The notes: a model not told the origin generated them from the sequence alone. A DNA stretch of 64,000 nt from Macrotis lagotis (GCF_037893015.1 NC_133658.1:15323561-15387560); one strand, 5' to 3'; counted from the first letter of the stretch, positions 47,285-58,520 are shown. Numbers and translations: made by a program.

Positions 47285-47530
47285 AGCAGTGCTATAGTGG
47301 ATTGAATCCTGAGATTGGAGTAAGGAATACATCAGCTCAAATCTGGCCTAAGACACTGACTAGGTACACTATGCATGGAATTTAACTTCTCTTTGCCTCA
47401 GGTTCCTCATTTGCAAAATGTGGATAATAATAGAATTTATCTGTCCAGCTTACTGTGAGATTCAAAATAGATGATCTAAAAGTGCTTAAAACAGTGCGTG
47501 GAAAATGACAAATGCTAGATAAATGTAAGC
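47285..47530 (+). repeat. Mar-1/MIR CORE-SINE
   Basis: TATAGTGGATTGAATCCTGAGATTGGAG, AGCTCAAATCTGGCC, GAATTTAACTTCTCTTTGCCTCAGGTTCCTCATTTGCAAAATG and GATAAATG occur in sense order. Confidence 0.75.
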
Positions 47531-47936
47531 AAGGAACATTTTCAGTGTTTACTTATCTTTAAGGTCCTAAGATTGTTCTTTTTATCAATGATTATTTTGC
47601 ATGTTTTTCTGATATACATATTAATAAAAATGCCAGCAAAATAATACATTTACTCTCAGTTAATAGATAATGAAATATGACAATCTTGTAATATTAATGG
47701 TATTGACTCCATTTAACTTTTTAAGCCCAGGAAAGAAAAAAGGGCTTGTTCTTTGGAACATAAAGCTCCCAAGATCATTTGTCAGATATGTTATGATGTG
47801 TTATATGTTGTTATTATTATTTTGATTTTGATTTGACAAGGTTTCCACTGAGTTTCTTTCCAACTTGATTAGGCAAATTTGGAAAGATAAGTCAAAGTTG
47901 GGCAAGAAAATATTATTTGTACTAATCAAGATGATG

Positions 47937-48090
47937 GGGCAGCAAGTGTTATAATGGATAAAGTATGAACCCTGAAGTCAAGAAGTCCTGAGTCCAAATC
48001 CAGTCTCAGATAATATACTAGCTGTGTGTTGCCATTTAAGCCTGTTTAACTCAGTTTTCTCATTTGTAAAGATGAAGCAAAATAAGTAAT
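47937..48090 (+). mobile_element. Mar-1 CORE-SINE, 5' part (split by an L1-type insertion)
   Basis: GGGGCAGCAAGTGTTATAATGGATAAAG, GTCCAAATCCAGTCTCAG, and a MIR-like core ending CATTTGTAAAGATGAAGC. Its 3' part continues at 51338 after the L1-type insert. Confidence 0.88.
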
Positions 48091-49789
48091 GGTGGGGTAG
48101 AGCCAAGATGGCAGAGTAGGGACTCACTAAACTCTCTTCAAATGCCTCCAAACAACTTAAAATAATGACTATAGACACATTCTAGAGCGGCAGAACCCAC
48201 AAAATGACATAATGAAACAATTTTCCAACCAAAGACAACTGGGAAGCTTGGCTGGGAAAGATCTGTTTCACTGCTTCGGAGAGGCGAGAGAGGAGTGCAT
48301 TGCAGTACAGGCAGCTCCTGAGCAGACCGGCCCCAGAAAACCAGGAAAACACAATGCCAGTGGTTGTGGTTTTTAGACCTCAGCCCAGAGACTACCCAGG
48401 ATATTGTAGAAGAGTAGAAGGAAAAATCTATCACATCAGTGAGTGATTGTTTCAGCAATACTACAGTGAATAGAATCCATTGTTCAGCTCAGTTCTCTGC
48501 AGTGCAGACCCTACCTAAACAGACCAGAATAGACCTTTGGAGTCACTGAATCATCTTCAATAGTTCTCAGTCCAAAGATGATAATGGGGAGGATGGCTCA
48601 GAAGGAGATTATAGAAAAATCTCATGGAAAAGACAACTGATCTAGAAATTAGAATCAAGGAAGATAACTTGAGAATTATTGGACAAATTGGATGCCATGA
48701 TCAATAAAAAAGAACCTAGATATCATATTTCTAGAAGTTATAGAGAAAAATTGTCCTAAATTTTGAGAAAAAGAAGGTAAAACAAAAATTGAAAGAAGTC
48801 ACTGATCCCCTCCTCAGAGAGTTATCAAAACAAAAACTCCCAGGAATATCATAGCCCAATTTCAGAGTTCCCAAGTCAAAGAGAAAATATTGGAATCAGT
48901 CAAAAAGCACCGCTTCAATTATCAAGGCATTGTAAGGCTCACACAGGATTTAGCAACTTCTACATTCAAGTATTGTAGGACTTAAAATATAGTATTTTGG
49001 AAGGCAGGGGAGCTTGTAATTCACCCAAGAATTAACTATCCAGGAAAACTAAGCATGCTTTTTAAAAAGAAAGGTTGGTGATTGAATGAAATAGGAGGCA
49101 TTCAAACATTCCTGATGAAAAGACCAGAACTGAATAGAAAATTTGATCTTCAAATATGAGATTCAAATGGAGCCTAAAAAGGGAAATAGGAAAGGGAAAT
49201 CATAAGGGACAAAATAATGTTGAACTATTTGCATAACTGCAAGGAAAAAGATAGTGATAACTCATATGAACTTTGTTATTTATTAGGACAGTTAGAAGGT
49301 GAACATATAGACACATATAGGTGACAGTTGAATATGAAAGGATAATATGTTTTCAAAATGGCACTAAGGAGTGAGAGAGGAATGTACTATGAAAAAGAAA
49401 GAGTGAGAGGTAGAAAGAGATGAGTTATTTCACATAAAAGTGAAGTGAAGCAGAAGAGGGGGAAGATGAGAAGGAGTAAGTGTGTCTTACTTTCATCATG
49501 GCTGGCTCAGAGAGAGAATAACGTACTCTTAATTGGTTGTAGAAATCTATTTTACACTATGGGGAAGTAGGAGGGAAAGGTGTTCAGAGATGAGGCGGGG
49601 TGATAGAAGTGAAGGCAGACAGTAAGAGGATATATTAAGAAGCTAAATACATTCGATGAGAGACAGGGTGAAAGGAGAAAAGGAGGGATAGGACAGAAGG
49701 AAATGTAGTAAAGAATAGTAACTGCAGGGAAAATATTAAGACAAGTTTCTCTGATGACAGTCTCATTTATCAAACAGAGAAGTGAGACA

Positions 49790-49814
49790 AAGAGAGAGAG
49801 AGAGAGAGAGAGAC
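49790..49814. repeat. (GA)n microsatellite
   Basis: Short GA run within the L1-type element. Confidence 0.9.
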
Positions 49815-50262
49815 AATCCCTGTTTGAAAATTGATCAGGAGCAATAAATAGTTTTCAAATAAAGTTGTCAATGCTACTATTGCCACCTTTAAAAAATTGC
49901 TCTAATTCATTATTGATTAAAGAAATGAAAATTAGAACCATTCTGAGGTAATTTGTGTTTTTCCAATCAATAATGATTGTATTGGCTAATAGGATAGAAA
50001 AGAAAAATGACGAATGTTGGAGGAGATTAAGGGAAAGGAGACATTAATACACCAGTGGAGGAGGTGTGAATGATGCAATAATACCGGGAAGGAATGGCCC
50101 CAAAGCCATCTCAAACTGTGCATACTCTTTGTCCTAGCAATGTCACTACTAGATCTGTAGCACAGATGAAAAATGTGATGGAAAGGATTTATATTCATGA
50201 GGTTGTTTTTAATATAGAAAACATATTATATGCATGTGCATATTATACATTTAGATGTGCAC

Positions 50263-50468
50263 ATGTATAGAATATATCATATTATATTACATTACATTAC
50301 AATATTATATTATAGTATAGTATAGTATATCATATATTATATTACATTATATTATATCACATCATATCATTTCATATTATATCATGTCATGTCATGTCAT
50401 GTTATGTAATGTCACGTCATATCATATCATATCATGTCATATCATATCATGTCATATTATATCAAATT
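50263..50468. repeat. Degenerate pentanucleotide repeat (ATATT/ACATT/ATCAT/GTCAT)
   Basis: Five-base periodic sequence whose unit drifts from ATTAC and ATTAT to ATCAT and GTCAT. Confidence 0.92.
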
Positions 50469-50571
50469 AATTCTATTCTATTCTGTTCTATTCTATTCTA
50501 TTCTATTCTATTCTATTCTATTCTATTCTATTCTATTCTACTCTATTCTATTCTATTCTATTCTATTCTAT
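50469..50571. repeat. (ATTCT)n pentanucleotide repeat, about 20 units
   Basis: TTCTA repeated with only a few substitutions (TTCTG once, CTCTA once). It is much purer than the neighbouring ATCAT part, so it is a recent expansion. The Ser-Ile-Leu-Phe-Tyr frame over it is an artefact. Confidence 0.97.
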
Positions 50572-51337
50572 TATTTTCTCATAGCAAGTAATTAGAAATT
50601 GAGGGGATGACCATCAGTTGCGGGAATGGCTAAGCCAGTAGTAGTATTTGATTGTGATGCAATGCTGATTTACTATAAGAAGTGATGAATAGAAAGCTCT
50701 CAGTAAAACCTGGAAGGACTTACAATAACAGAAGCAATGTGCAATGTACTGCATATAAACTAACAGCCATATTGTAGGATGATTAGCTATGAGTGATTTA
50801 GGTTTTCTCAGCATGGTGAGACCCAAGACAATTCTGAAGGATATAAAATAAACAATGCTTTCCAACCCCAGAGAAAGACTTGGTGGTGTCTGAACACAAA
50901 TTGAAGCATACTATTTTTTTTACTTAAAAATAGCAACATTGAGTGATGATCAACTATAATGTGCTTAGCTCTTCTCAACAGTTCGATTGCAAGGACAATT
51001 CTGAGAAGATTTTCAATGAAAAATGCTGCCCATATCCAGAGAAAAGTGCTATGGATTCTGAATGAAGACCAACGATTACAATTTTTACTTTTTAAGATGT
51101 GTTTTATGCATTTTTCTCTCTTTAAAAATTTAGTCTTAATTCTTCCTTTACAACTTGACTGATATGGAAATATGTTCAGCATGGTTGTACATATATAATT
51201 TATATCAGATTACTTAATATCATGGAGAGAGGGGAAGGAAACAATAAAGACATGGGACTCAACAATTTACAACAAATATGACAAAAGCTATTTTTACATG
51301 TATTTGAAAAAAAATAAAAGAAAATAACTTTTAAAAA

Positions 51338-51430
51338 AGTGATGACAAACCACTCCAGTATTTTGCCAAGAAAACCCTAAATGGAGTCACAAAGAGTTGA
51401 ACATGATTGAAATGACTAAACAACAATTAA
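51338..51430 (+). mobile_element. Mar-1 CORE-SINE, 3' part (continuation of 47937-48090)
   Basis: GATGACAAACCACTCCAGTATTTTGCC, CCCTAAATGGAGTCACAAAGAGTTGAACATGATTG and AACAACAA form the Bov-B-like tail. They complete the SINE whose head lies 3.3 kb upstream. Confidence 0.9.
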
Positions 51431-51489
51431 GATTATAGTGATGATAAGAAAAATTCTAACATTTTTATGTCAATAAAATTGATATCTAG

Positions 51490-51645
51490 TCCCCTGATCT
51501 CTGATATGATCTTCAAAATAACTTTGTCAGGTAGATAATATTATAATTCCCATTACAAGGTAGAAGAAACTGAGGCAGCATGGATATATGACTCACTGAG
51601 TATCACATAGCTTCTTGGTGATGAAGATACGTCTCACACATATTT
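51490..51645 (-). repeat. MIR-type SINE, antisense
   Basis: TGATATGATCTTCAAAATAACTTTGTCAGGTAGATAATATTATAATTCCC and AGAAACTGAGGCAGC are the antisense MIR 3' segment. Confidence 0.7.
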
Positions 51646-51674
51646 CTTCTTGCTTTAAAATGCACACTATGTAC

Positions 51675-52005
51675 CATATTCAAGTAGTTACATGGTGCAA
51701 TAGATAGAGTACTGGTCTTGGAGTCTGTGGGATGGGAGTTCCCATTCAGGCTCAGACACTTGATTCCTAGTAACTATATGACCTTGGGTAAGTCACTTCA
51801 TCCTGATTGCCTCACATCCAGGGTCATCTCCAGTCATCCTGCTTCATATCTGGTCACTGGGCTCAGCTGAGTCTGGAGGAGAAAGGAAGCTGCTGACTTA
51901 GCACAACAACCTCTAACACAAATTCAATGCACATGCTTGTCATGGTATCACCTCCCTGATATCTGGGTTTTCTTCAAAAATTAAAGGCAAACATTATGCA
52001 CCATA
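51675..52005 (+). mobile_element. tRNA-type SINE with LINE-shared tail
   Basis: A head with TGCAATAGATAGAGTACTGG, the core GACCTTGGGTAAGTCACTTCATCC, then GGGTCATCTCCAGTCATCCTG, TATCTGGTCACTGGGC and a degraded tail. It is the same SINE type as the antisense copy at 57610-57945. Confidence 0.8.
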
Positions 52006-52318
52006 TCATCTAGGCATCTTTAAGCTCAATTAGTTTCTCATAATCAACTGTGTTCTCTCTTTTCCTTGAAAAAACAGAAGAAAAGACTTTCCCACTACTG
52101 TTCCTTTCTCTTTTGTCTTAGATCCCATTACTTCACTACTATCCTTGGACATCTTTCTAGGAAAGGTGCCCTTTTTATCATGAAACATCTTATGCCAAAT
52201 ACCCTCCATATACTATTCTTATAATCCAGACCCCAAAAGGAGTACATACTTTAATTTAAACCTCACAAAACTAGCACCATAGATATGATAATGCTAGCCT
52301 AGAGGCCATTCAATAATA

Positions 52319-52331
52319 CTATTCATATTTC
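52319..52331 (+). repeat. SINE target-site duplication, left copy
   Basis: CTATTCATATTTC. The right copy differs at one base. Confidence 0.85.
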
Positions 52332-52487
52332 TTTTTTTTTTTTAGATTTTTGCAAGGCAATGGGGTTAAGTGGCTTGAACAAGGCCACACAGCTGGGTCA
52401 TTATTATGTGACTGAGGATGGATTTGAACTCAGGTCCTCCTGACTCCAGGGCCAGTGCTCTATCCACTGTGTCACCCAGCCTCCCCT
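52332..52487 (-). mobile_element. Marsupial tRNA-headed CORE-SINE, antisense
   Basis: T tail, GCAAGGCAATGGGGTTAAGTGGC, core, GATTTGAACTCAGG (B box), GCTCTATCCACTG (A box) and a degraded head. A 13-bp near-identical target duplication flanks it. Confidence 0.95.
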
Positions 52488-52500
52488 CTACTCATATTTC
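52488..52500 (+). repeat. SINE target-site duplication, right copy
   Basis: CTACTCATATTTC, 12 of 13 identical to 52319-52331. Confidence 0.85.
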
Positions 52501-52654
52501 AAAAAGAACCACCATGACATTTTACCCAAAGAGTGATCTTGTGATCTTCCTACCTTTACCCAAAGACCTCAAATAGGAGAAACACCAAAAATTACTATGG
52601 CAGTTCATTCCACTAATTGGTAGTAGGTTTCCTTTTATAGGAAATGATTTATTG

Positions 52655-53180
52655 TTTTTGAGTCATGACTGACTCTTTGTGACCCCATATGGAGATTTCT
52701 TGGAAAAGATATTGGACTAATCCCAGAGGAAGAAAAACTAAGTAAAACAATAAAAAAAAACCCTTCAGAATCTGATGAACACTTTATAAAAATTGTTACT
52801 TATATATCTCTTTCCCTTAACCCTAATTCCTCATACCAAAAATGATTAGTCAATAAATATGTTTAACAAAAATATGTATGTACAATGCTAACCTGACCAT
52901 GAGCCACGAAGGGAGAGGAGTGGGAAGGGAGGGTGGAAGAATATTTTGTAACTTAAAAATATACATGTGCATGAAAAAATAAAATAAAATAAATAAATAG
53001 AATAGAATAGCTATTCAAGTGGTTTGACATTTCCTTCTCCAGTTCATTTTCCAAATAGGAAATTTAGGCAAGCAGGGTTAAACAGATTTTCCTGGGTCAC
53101 ACAGTTAGCAAATATTTGAGATCATACATGAACTCAGGTCTTCCTGGCACAAGACTGAATACTCTATCCACTGCACCTTT
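52655..53180 (-). mobile_element. Mar-1 CORE-SINE, antisense, split by an L1 3' end
   Basis: The left part (TGAGTCATGACTGACTCTTTGTGACCCCATATGG, TTCTTGGAAAAGATATTGG) and the right part (GTGGTTTGACATTTCCTTCTCCAG, AGCAGGGTTAAACAGATTTTCC, GAACTCAGGTCTTCC, CTCTATCCACTGCACC) are the two halves of one antisense Mar-1. They are separated by the L1 at 52708-53010. Confidence 0.9.
52708..53010 (+). mobile_element. L1 3' UTR, strongly 5'-truncated, inside a Mar-1 SINE
   Basis: CTTTATAAAAATTGTTACTTATATATC, TATGTACAATGCTAACCTGACC and an A/AATA-rich tail match the end of the L1 at 10893-12230. Only about 300 bp was inserted. Confidence 0.9.
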
Positions 53181-53639
53181 TAATTGCTTAGGAAGCATTT
53201 TCCTTTGGTTCAAATTGGTTTGAATTCTTCCTAGCAGCAAATGTTGTCCTGGTTGCCCATCTATTCCAGTTCTTCCCTTTGGGACCAAATGGAATGGTTC
53301 TAAGCACCAAAGATCATGAATCTTCTCTCTCTTTTTATTCAACTATTTCTTGAAATGCCATTCTCTTGATGTTCATTGCCAACCCAATTTCTCTCTTGTT
53401 GACACTCTATAGCCTATCAGCTTCCTTCCCAAAATATTGAATCCATAAATGCAAGATGAAGTGGAGATGGTATATCAGAATAAATACCATTGGGATTGGT
53501 AAATGCTCCTCCCTTAATGTAACCTAATATTGCATTTACTTTTTTGAACACCAGATTAGTACCTTGCATAAAGTTTGAAGTCCATTGAAAATCTCAGGAT
53601 GTTTTTTAGAAGAAAAAAAAGAAGATTCATATATGAATA

Positions 53640-53800
53640 AACCCCTTTCTCTCCTCTAACAATGCCATCATTCTAGTATAGACCTTTATCCACTCATGCC
53701 TGCATTGTAGCAATAGTCTCTTGGTGGGTTTGTCCCCACTCAAATGCATCCTCAATTCATTATTAAAATGATTTTACTAGAGTACAAGTAAAATCATGTA
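53640..53800 (+). mobile_element. L2 LINE fragment
   Basis: TTTCTCTCCTCTAACAATGCCATCATTCTAGTATAGACC, ATGCCTGCATTGTAGCAATAGTCTC and TCCCCACTCAAATGCATCC follow the L2 order. Confidence 0.75.
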
Positions 53801-55405
53801 ACAGATTCCTACAATAAATGAATGGTAGAATGTTGCAATTCTATTAAAATATTAAATCCCGGAAAGAGATGAATATGGATGATAGAGAAGATGGGAAATT
53901 TTCCTTTTTCAAGTAGAGGATAATAAAGTCAAATAGATTCAATATTAATTGAAGACAAGAAGATATAGGTAGTAGTGTCTCAAGGTTCACATAAATAGAA
54001 GTAAACTATGGTACCCCCAGGGAGCTATGATTCACTCTTTGTTGTTTCAGATTCATATACATAGTTTCTAAAAATGCAAAAGATTACTTTTCATCAAATT
54101 TCCCAGTTCCAAAGTTGGAAGAGAGAAGTTAAGGTAATGCATGATAGAGTAAAAATCAAAAAAAAATATCTTGCATCCAAGAAAACTGGAATGAATCTTC
54201 TAAGATATATAATTCAATGTGGTTCAATGTCAAATTTTGTTATTGGCTACAAAATAAGGCAACTTCTAAAATTTCAGAAGAAAGAGGCATAATAAAGACA
54301 AACTAGTATTTAAAAAGCCAAAGCTTTTAATGTAACACGAGAATAATATGAATAAAGAGTGTGTTTAGACAGATAGACAGACCACTGAGAGAGAATAGAG
54401 CTTCAAATAATAGGAAAGTGGGTCTAGAGAGTTACATTCAGTTTTGGGGACAATAATTTTATAAGGACATTTGTCATTTTCAGACTGAATGTACAGAAAG
54501 AGGTAGTCTGGATAATAATGGGCTTTTGGCATCATACCAATTAAGGATCAGGTAAGAAAATTGGAGTGTTTTTCTTGGAAAGGAGAAGACTTGGTACGGG
54601 AAAGAGGAAAGGAGTATCAAATATTTTGTTCCAGTATTTGATGGATTTATCATTTATCATTAGTGTCTGGTCCCAGACAAAGAAACTAGAACCATTAGAT
54701 CTAAGTTGAAAGGATAAAATTTTATCCTAGATGTTAAGAAAGCAAATAGACAATTACAGTTATCCAAAAGTGTAATTATCTGTCCTGAGAATTTATAGGT
54801 GGCCTTCACCAAGTCTTCAAGAAGTTATTAGTCCTTCCCATATATATGTTTATTAAGTAAGGATTCACTTCATTCTTGTGTTGGATAAAGACACATGATG
54901 GCAAGATCAAGGATATAGTCATCATTGTGTTGTGATTGAACTTGGATTGAGGAGTAGCTTTTAGGGGGAAGTTGAAGAATTGAGAAAATATTGGAGGAAG
55001 AATCATTAAGTATATTAAATTCCACTATGGAGGCAGGCGTTGTGGAGGAAAAGAATAATTGTGAGTCAGATACAGTACTAAATGAGGAAATAAGCAGAGT
55101 GACCAACTGCTTGGATTATGATTGCATGTTAGATATGATTAAAATTAACCTCAAAGGAAGAGTAATGGAGGGAAGAGCAGAACAAGATGTAGCAATCATG
55201 AAAAAACAATATTCCGACTCTCCTGCCTTGACCAAAGAACCAAGGAGAAGGAATGAAGGTACAACCAGTAGGAGAGAAAGTGGTAAAGGAGGTTGTTTTT
55301 TCAGAGGAAACCAAACTTCACTAATATCTAGTTAATAGAAAGAGTAAGAGAGGAACAGGTTAAATTTAAAAGGAATTTTTTAGCCTATGGTTCTGCATGA
55401 AGAAT
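53801..55405. other. No recognised feature
   Basis: AT-rich unique-looking sequence. The 114-codon frame at 54991-55335 has ordinary-looking composition, but I recognise no domain, see no splice or promoter context and cannot support it as a gene. Confidence 0.35.
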
Positions 55406-55410
55406 CAATA

Positions 55411-55558
55411 TGAAAATATTTTTGCATTTTTTCTCTAGAGTATGTGGACAATGTCCCAGCTTGTGTGACATCCCACCCACTATGGTTTTTAATAGTTTGC
55501 ACTCACTGCCACTTCCACATACTCTACTCTAGAGAAAAAATGCAAAAATATTTTTCAC
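55411..55558. repeat. Long near-perfect hairpin (arms about 38 and 45 bases)
   Basis: The left arm 55411-55448 and right arm 55514-55558 are reverse complements. The only larger difference is about six extra bases (a CTCTA-type duplication) in the right arm. Both arms contain TTTTTGCATTTTTTCTCTAG in their own sense. The loop is 65 bases and is not AT-only. No transposase-type terminal motif is recognised. Confidence 0.9.
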
Positions 55559-55759
55559 ATTGATAATATCTATGTATAACATTCAAAACAAATTCCCAAG
55601 CTGCCATTTCTTGTACCTGAATTTAATCATTTGCCCTGAGCTATCCAAGATTCGAAAGGTTTCACAGTAACAAAGTGTCTAAATTCAACTGGTTTGTACA
55701 TTTTGGTGTTGTTTTTCAGAAATAATTTTAGTGTAAACATATGAACAGTGAGAAAATAG

Positions 55760-55895
55760 AAGATTTGAAAAGCAATGTCTTGGGTTCAAATCTCAGCTTT
55801 GTCACTTTTCTGTTGCTTAGTTTCATTATCTCAATAATGAAGACTTTGGATGAAATGACTTCTAAATTCCCCTCTGACTCTTAATATGTGATTCT
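55760..55895 (+). repeat. MIR-type SINE, decayed
   Basis: TTGGGTTCAAATCTCAGC (B box), then TTAGTTTCATTATCTCAATAATG and GATGAAATGACTTCTAAATTCCCCTCTGACTC, in sense order. Confidence 0.65.
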
Positions 55896-55899
55896 TCTT

Positions 55900-56640
55900 G
55901 TATGGCTAATATTCAGAGATTTTCTATTACCTATGCTAGATATCCTTGGCTATGAAATTATAAGAAATGTTTGTTTCAGGGTGTAGCACAATTTTAACAT
56001 GCCATAATTTTGAATTAACCTATGTCTATGTCTGAATAGATAAGGATTTTCCTCCCATCTTCCTCAAATGGAAGCATATTTTAAGATAGTTCAGGATATT
56101 ACTCTTATTTACAGTATGAGATGACACACAGTAAATGTTACCCGACAGGATCTCCCAGGATTTACTATGAACTATCTTGGTGAATCCACAGAGAAAACTG
56201 AGAATTATTGCTGTAGGTGCAATGATGAATGTAATAATTTCTCTCAATAAATAAGAATATCATTCATCGTTTATTACAGGTCGCCATTGTATGAATAATA
56301 AAGAGGGAATTAATCTTAGAATGAAGTTAAAAGAATTGGAAAGAAAATAATGACACAGACTGGAAATATAATTTATATGTTATAAATGGTAATTAAATAT
56401 TTATCATTTAAATCCAATGATGCATGACATTTCTTGCTAGTAAGAATCTCTAAGTATTTTTGCAAAAAATTCTTGCAAAGTCATTTTAAACAATAAAAGA
56501 CATATTTGTCAAAACTACTCTTGACTAGTCTCTTGTCTAGAATTAAAAAAAATGTCAGTTCAATCATGCCTTTATTTTTGTCTTTCTGTCCTCATGGACT
56601 GGACAAGTGTTCTGAATGTGGTAGAAATTTATTAAACCGG
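55900..56640. other. No recognised feature
   Basis: AT-rich unique-looking DNA. Confidence 0.4.
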
Positions 56641-56649
56641 TCAATTGAA

Positions 56650-56875
56650 ATATGAAAGGGAACTTGGCATAACAGAAAGACAAAAGGATTTGTAGTCCAA
56701 TGATTTGTCTTTAATCCTGGCTTTGCCCTCTGCTATGTAATCCTAGTTAACAACTCTGTGTTTCAGAGTTTTTTCCAGAGTTTTTTTTTTTATTATCTGT
56801 TTATTGATGAGATAGGACTAGATGATCTCCAGGGTCTCTCCTAGGTCTAAATTAATGATACTATGATCTCTTACA
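56650..56875 (+). repeat. MIR-type SINE, decayed
   Basis: GAACTTGGCATAACAGAAAGACAAAAGG, TTTAATCCTGGCTTTGCC and GACTAGATGATCTCCAGGGTCTCTCC match the head, B box and 3' segment of MIR. Confidence 0.65.
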
Positions 56876-57069
56876 ACCCAGTAGTAATTGGTCCTGGTCA
56901 ATTGTTCTTCCTAGGACAGGACCCAAATAACATCAGTAGGTTAGAGTCCAATCACAGTCTCTCTGACTGTGGCTGATTGGACCAATGCAATCTAATAAGG
57001 CTTTTCCACAGGTTGGGGACAAATAATCTATGTGAACACTTGACATGGATTATCTAAATTTGCATATCT

Positions 57070-58520
57070 CACATTTCTTTAAAGCTACTTCCATTTTGTT
57101 TTCCTCAAAGGACACAGCACCTTCTTTCCTGAAGGCACACTATGCTCAATAGCCTTATGATAGTGATCCCCTTGTCATGCAATCAATTCCAAATTCCTTA
57201 AGAGGGAACTTGAGAGTATTCTTGCATTGCTTCTTGTGACCACCATCTGAATGTGTTGGTGCTTGATAAAATAGTATTTCAGTCAAAGTTACATTTGAAA
57301 TTTGAACAATATGGTCAGTCCATCAGGCTTGTGCTCTCTACTGTAGAGTTTGGATGCTTGACAATTTCATTCAAGAAAGGACTTCATTAACCCTATCTGA
57401 TCCTTCTAGATGATCTTCACAATTTGACTAAGACAATTCAAATAGAAGTGATTCATTTCCTAGGCATATCACAATGAGGGCAGCATAACAGATCTGTTGA
57501 CCTTTAGTCTAATACCTCTTTCCATCTACACTTTGCTACAAAGGCTATCAAACTCTGAACTATATCTGGCAATGCATGAGTCAACTTCATTATCAATGTC
57601 TTCCTCTTTGAAAAGTGACTCATTGATGATGTCCTTCATTTTCAAAGAAGACCATGACATCAGAGACCATGAATTGAATTTGAATTAGAGGTTGTTGTGC
57701 TAAGTCACCAGCCTCACTTTCTCCTCCATACTCATCTGGGACCAGCGGCCAGATATGAACCAGGATGACTGGAGATGACTCTCGATGTGAGATAATCACA
57801 CCCAAGATCACATAGCTAGTAAGTGGCAAGTGTCTGAGACTGGATTCAAACTCCCTTCCTCTTGACTCCAAGGCCAGTGCTCTGTCTACTGTGTCACCTT
57901 GGAGTAGTTTCAGCTCCGTTTCTTTGACAGTTTTTACCTTTGACACCATGATCCCGGTTTATATCCAGAGGGTGGACTGAACCCTGGAAAAAACACTGCC
58001 AACCATGTCGCCTTCTACTTTAGTCTTGGTTTGTATATACAAATAGAAGAATTTGCTACCAGTACAGTAGTTAACCTTGATTCTCCTCACTGAAGGTGTC
58101 TGACAAAACTGCTGAAAATATCATACTAAAAAAACATGGGAACAATGGCCAAGTCTTGTTTCACTCCAATTATGACTGGGAAAACCTGAGAGCATCTTTC
58201 ATTATCCAGAAGTCTGGCTAGTAGGCCATCATGAAATTTGACATATAATACTGATAAACTTCAGATAACACATTTTTATGTAATTTTTCATAAACTGTGA
58301 AAACTGACACAATCAAAGACCTTGTATCAGATCTATAAATGTTGTATACAGACCTCTGACCTATGGCTGGCATTTTTCCTGGAGTCATCAGTCAGTAAAT
58401 ATTATGTGATTATCCCCTTGGCCCTTTCTGAAGCCACCCTGAGTCTCAGGTAGATGATGGTCTTCCAGGTGAAGAATCAGTCTGTTAAAGAGAATATTCC
58501 TTTAGATAGATGAATCCTGA
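57070..58520 (-). mobile_element. LINE reverse-transcriptase relic, antisense, interrupted by a SINE
   Basis: Read on the minus strand from the right, the relic gives PETQGGFRKGQG (about 58435), then GLYTTFIDL (about 58350), then a degraded PSHNWSETRLGHC (about 58170). Beyond the SINE comes IDNEVDSCIARYSSEFDSL, then MNHFYLNCLSQIVKII (about 57420) and the C-terminal part. This is the order of the reverse-transcriptase and C-terminal domains of a non-LTR retrotransposon other than L1, L2 or Bov-B. Clade (RTE-X or CR1-like) is uncertain. Many stops. Confidence 0.75.
57610..57945 (-). mobile_element. tRNA-type SINE with LINE-shared tail, antisense, inserted in a LINE
   Basis: From the left: GATGTCCTTCATTTTCAAAGAAGACCATGACATCAG (antisense tail), CCAGCGGCCAGATATGAACCAGGATGACTGGAGATG, AAGATCACATAGCTAGTAAGTGGC (antisense core), GGATTCAAACTCCC (B box) and TGCTCTGTCTACTGTGTCACC (A box/head). 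Well preserved. The 109-codon frame at 57620-57949 runs across it and is not a gene. Confidence 0.88.

Larger units (their letters stand above)
48091..51337 (+). mobile_element. L1-type element with 5' UTR, ORF1 relic and L1 3' end, nested in a Mar-1 SINE
   Basis: It starts GGTGGGGTAGAGCCAAGATGGCAGAG, a marsupial L1 5' end. ORF1 relics at about 48600-49160 include a C-terminal segment readable as QDLATSTFK...HPRINYPGKLSMLF, close to the conserved end of L1 ORF1p, followed by RPELNRKFDL. Most of ORF2 is absent. Sequence from about 49870 is the end of ORF2 and the 3' region (AATTGCTCTAATTCATTATTGATTAAAGAAATG; GGGGATGACCATCAGTTGCGGGAATGG). A pentanucleotide satellite interrupts it at about 50230-50571. 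The imperfect duplication AAGTAATG/AAGTGATG flanks the element. Confidence 0.85.

Noticed and set aside
54991-55335. 114-codon frame with ordinary amino-acid composition
   Set aside because: No domain, promoter, splice or repeat context supports it, and an antisense frame overlaps much of it. Length alone is weak evidence in 64 kb.
57620-57949. 109-codon minus-strand frame
   Set aside because: Runs through a SINE on the SINE's own sense strand; SINEs do not encode proteins.
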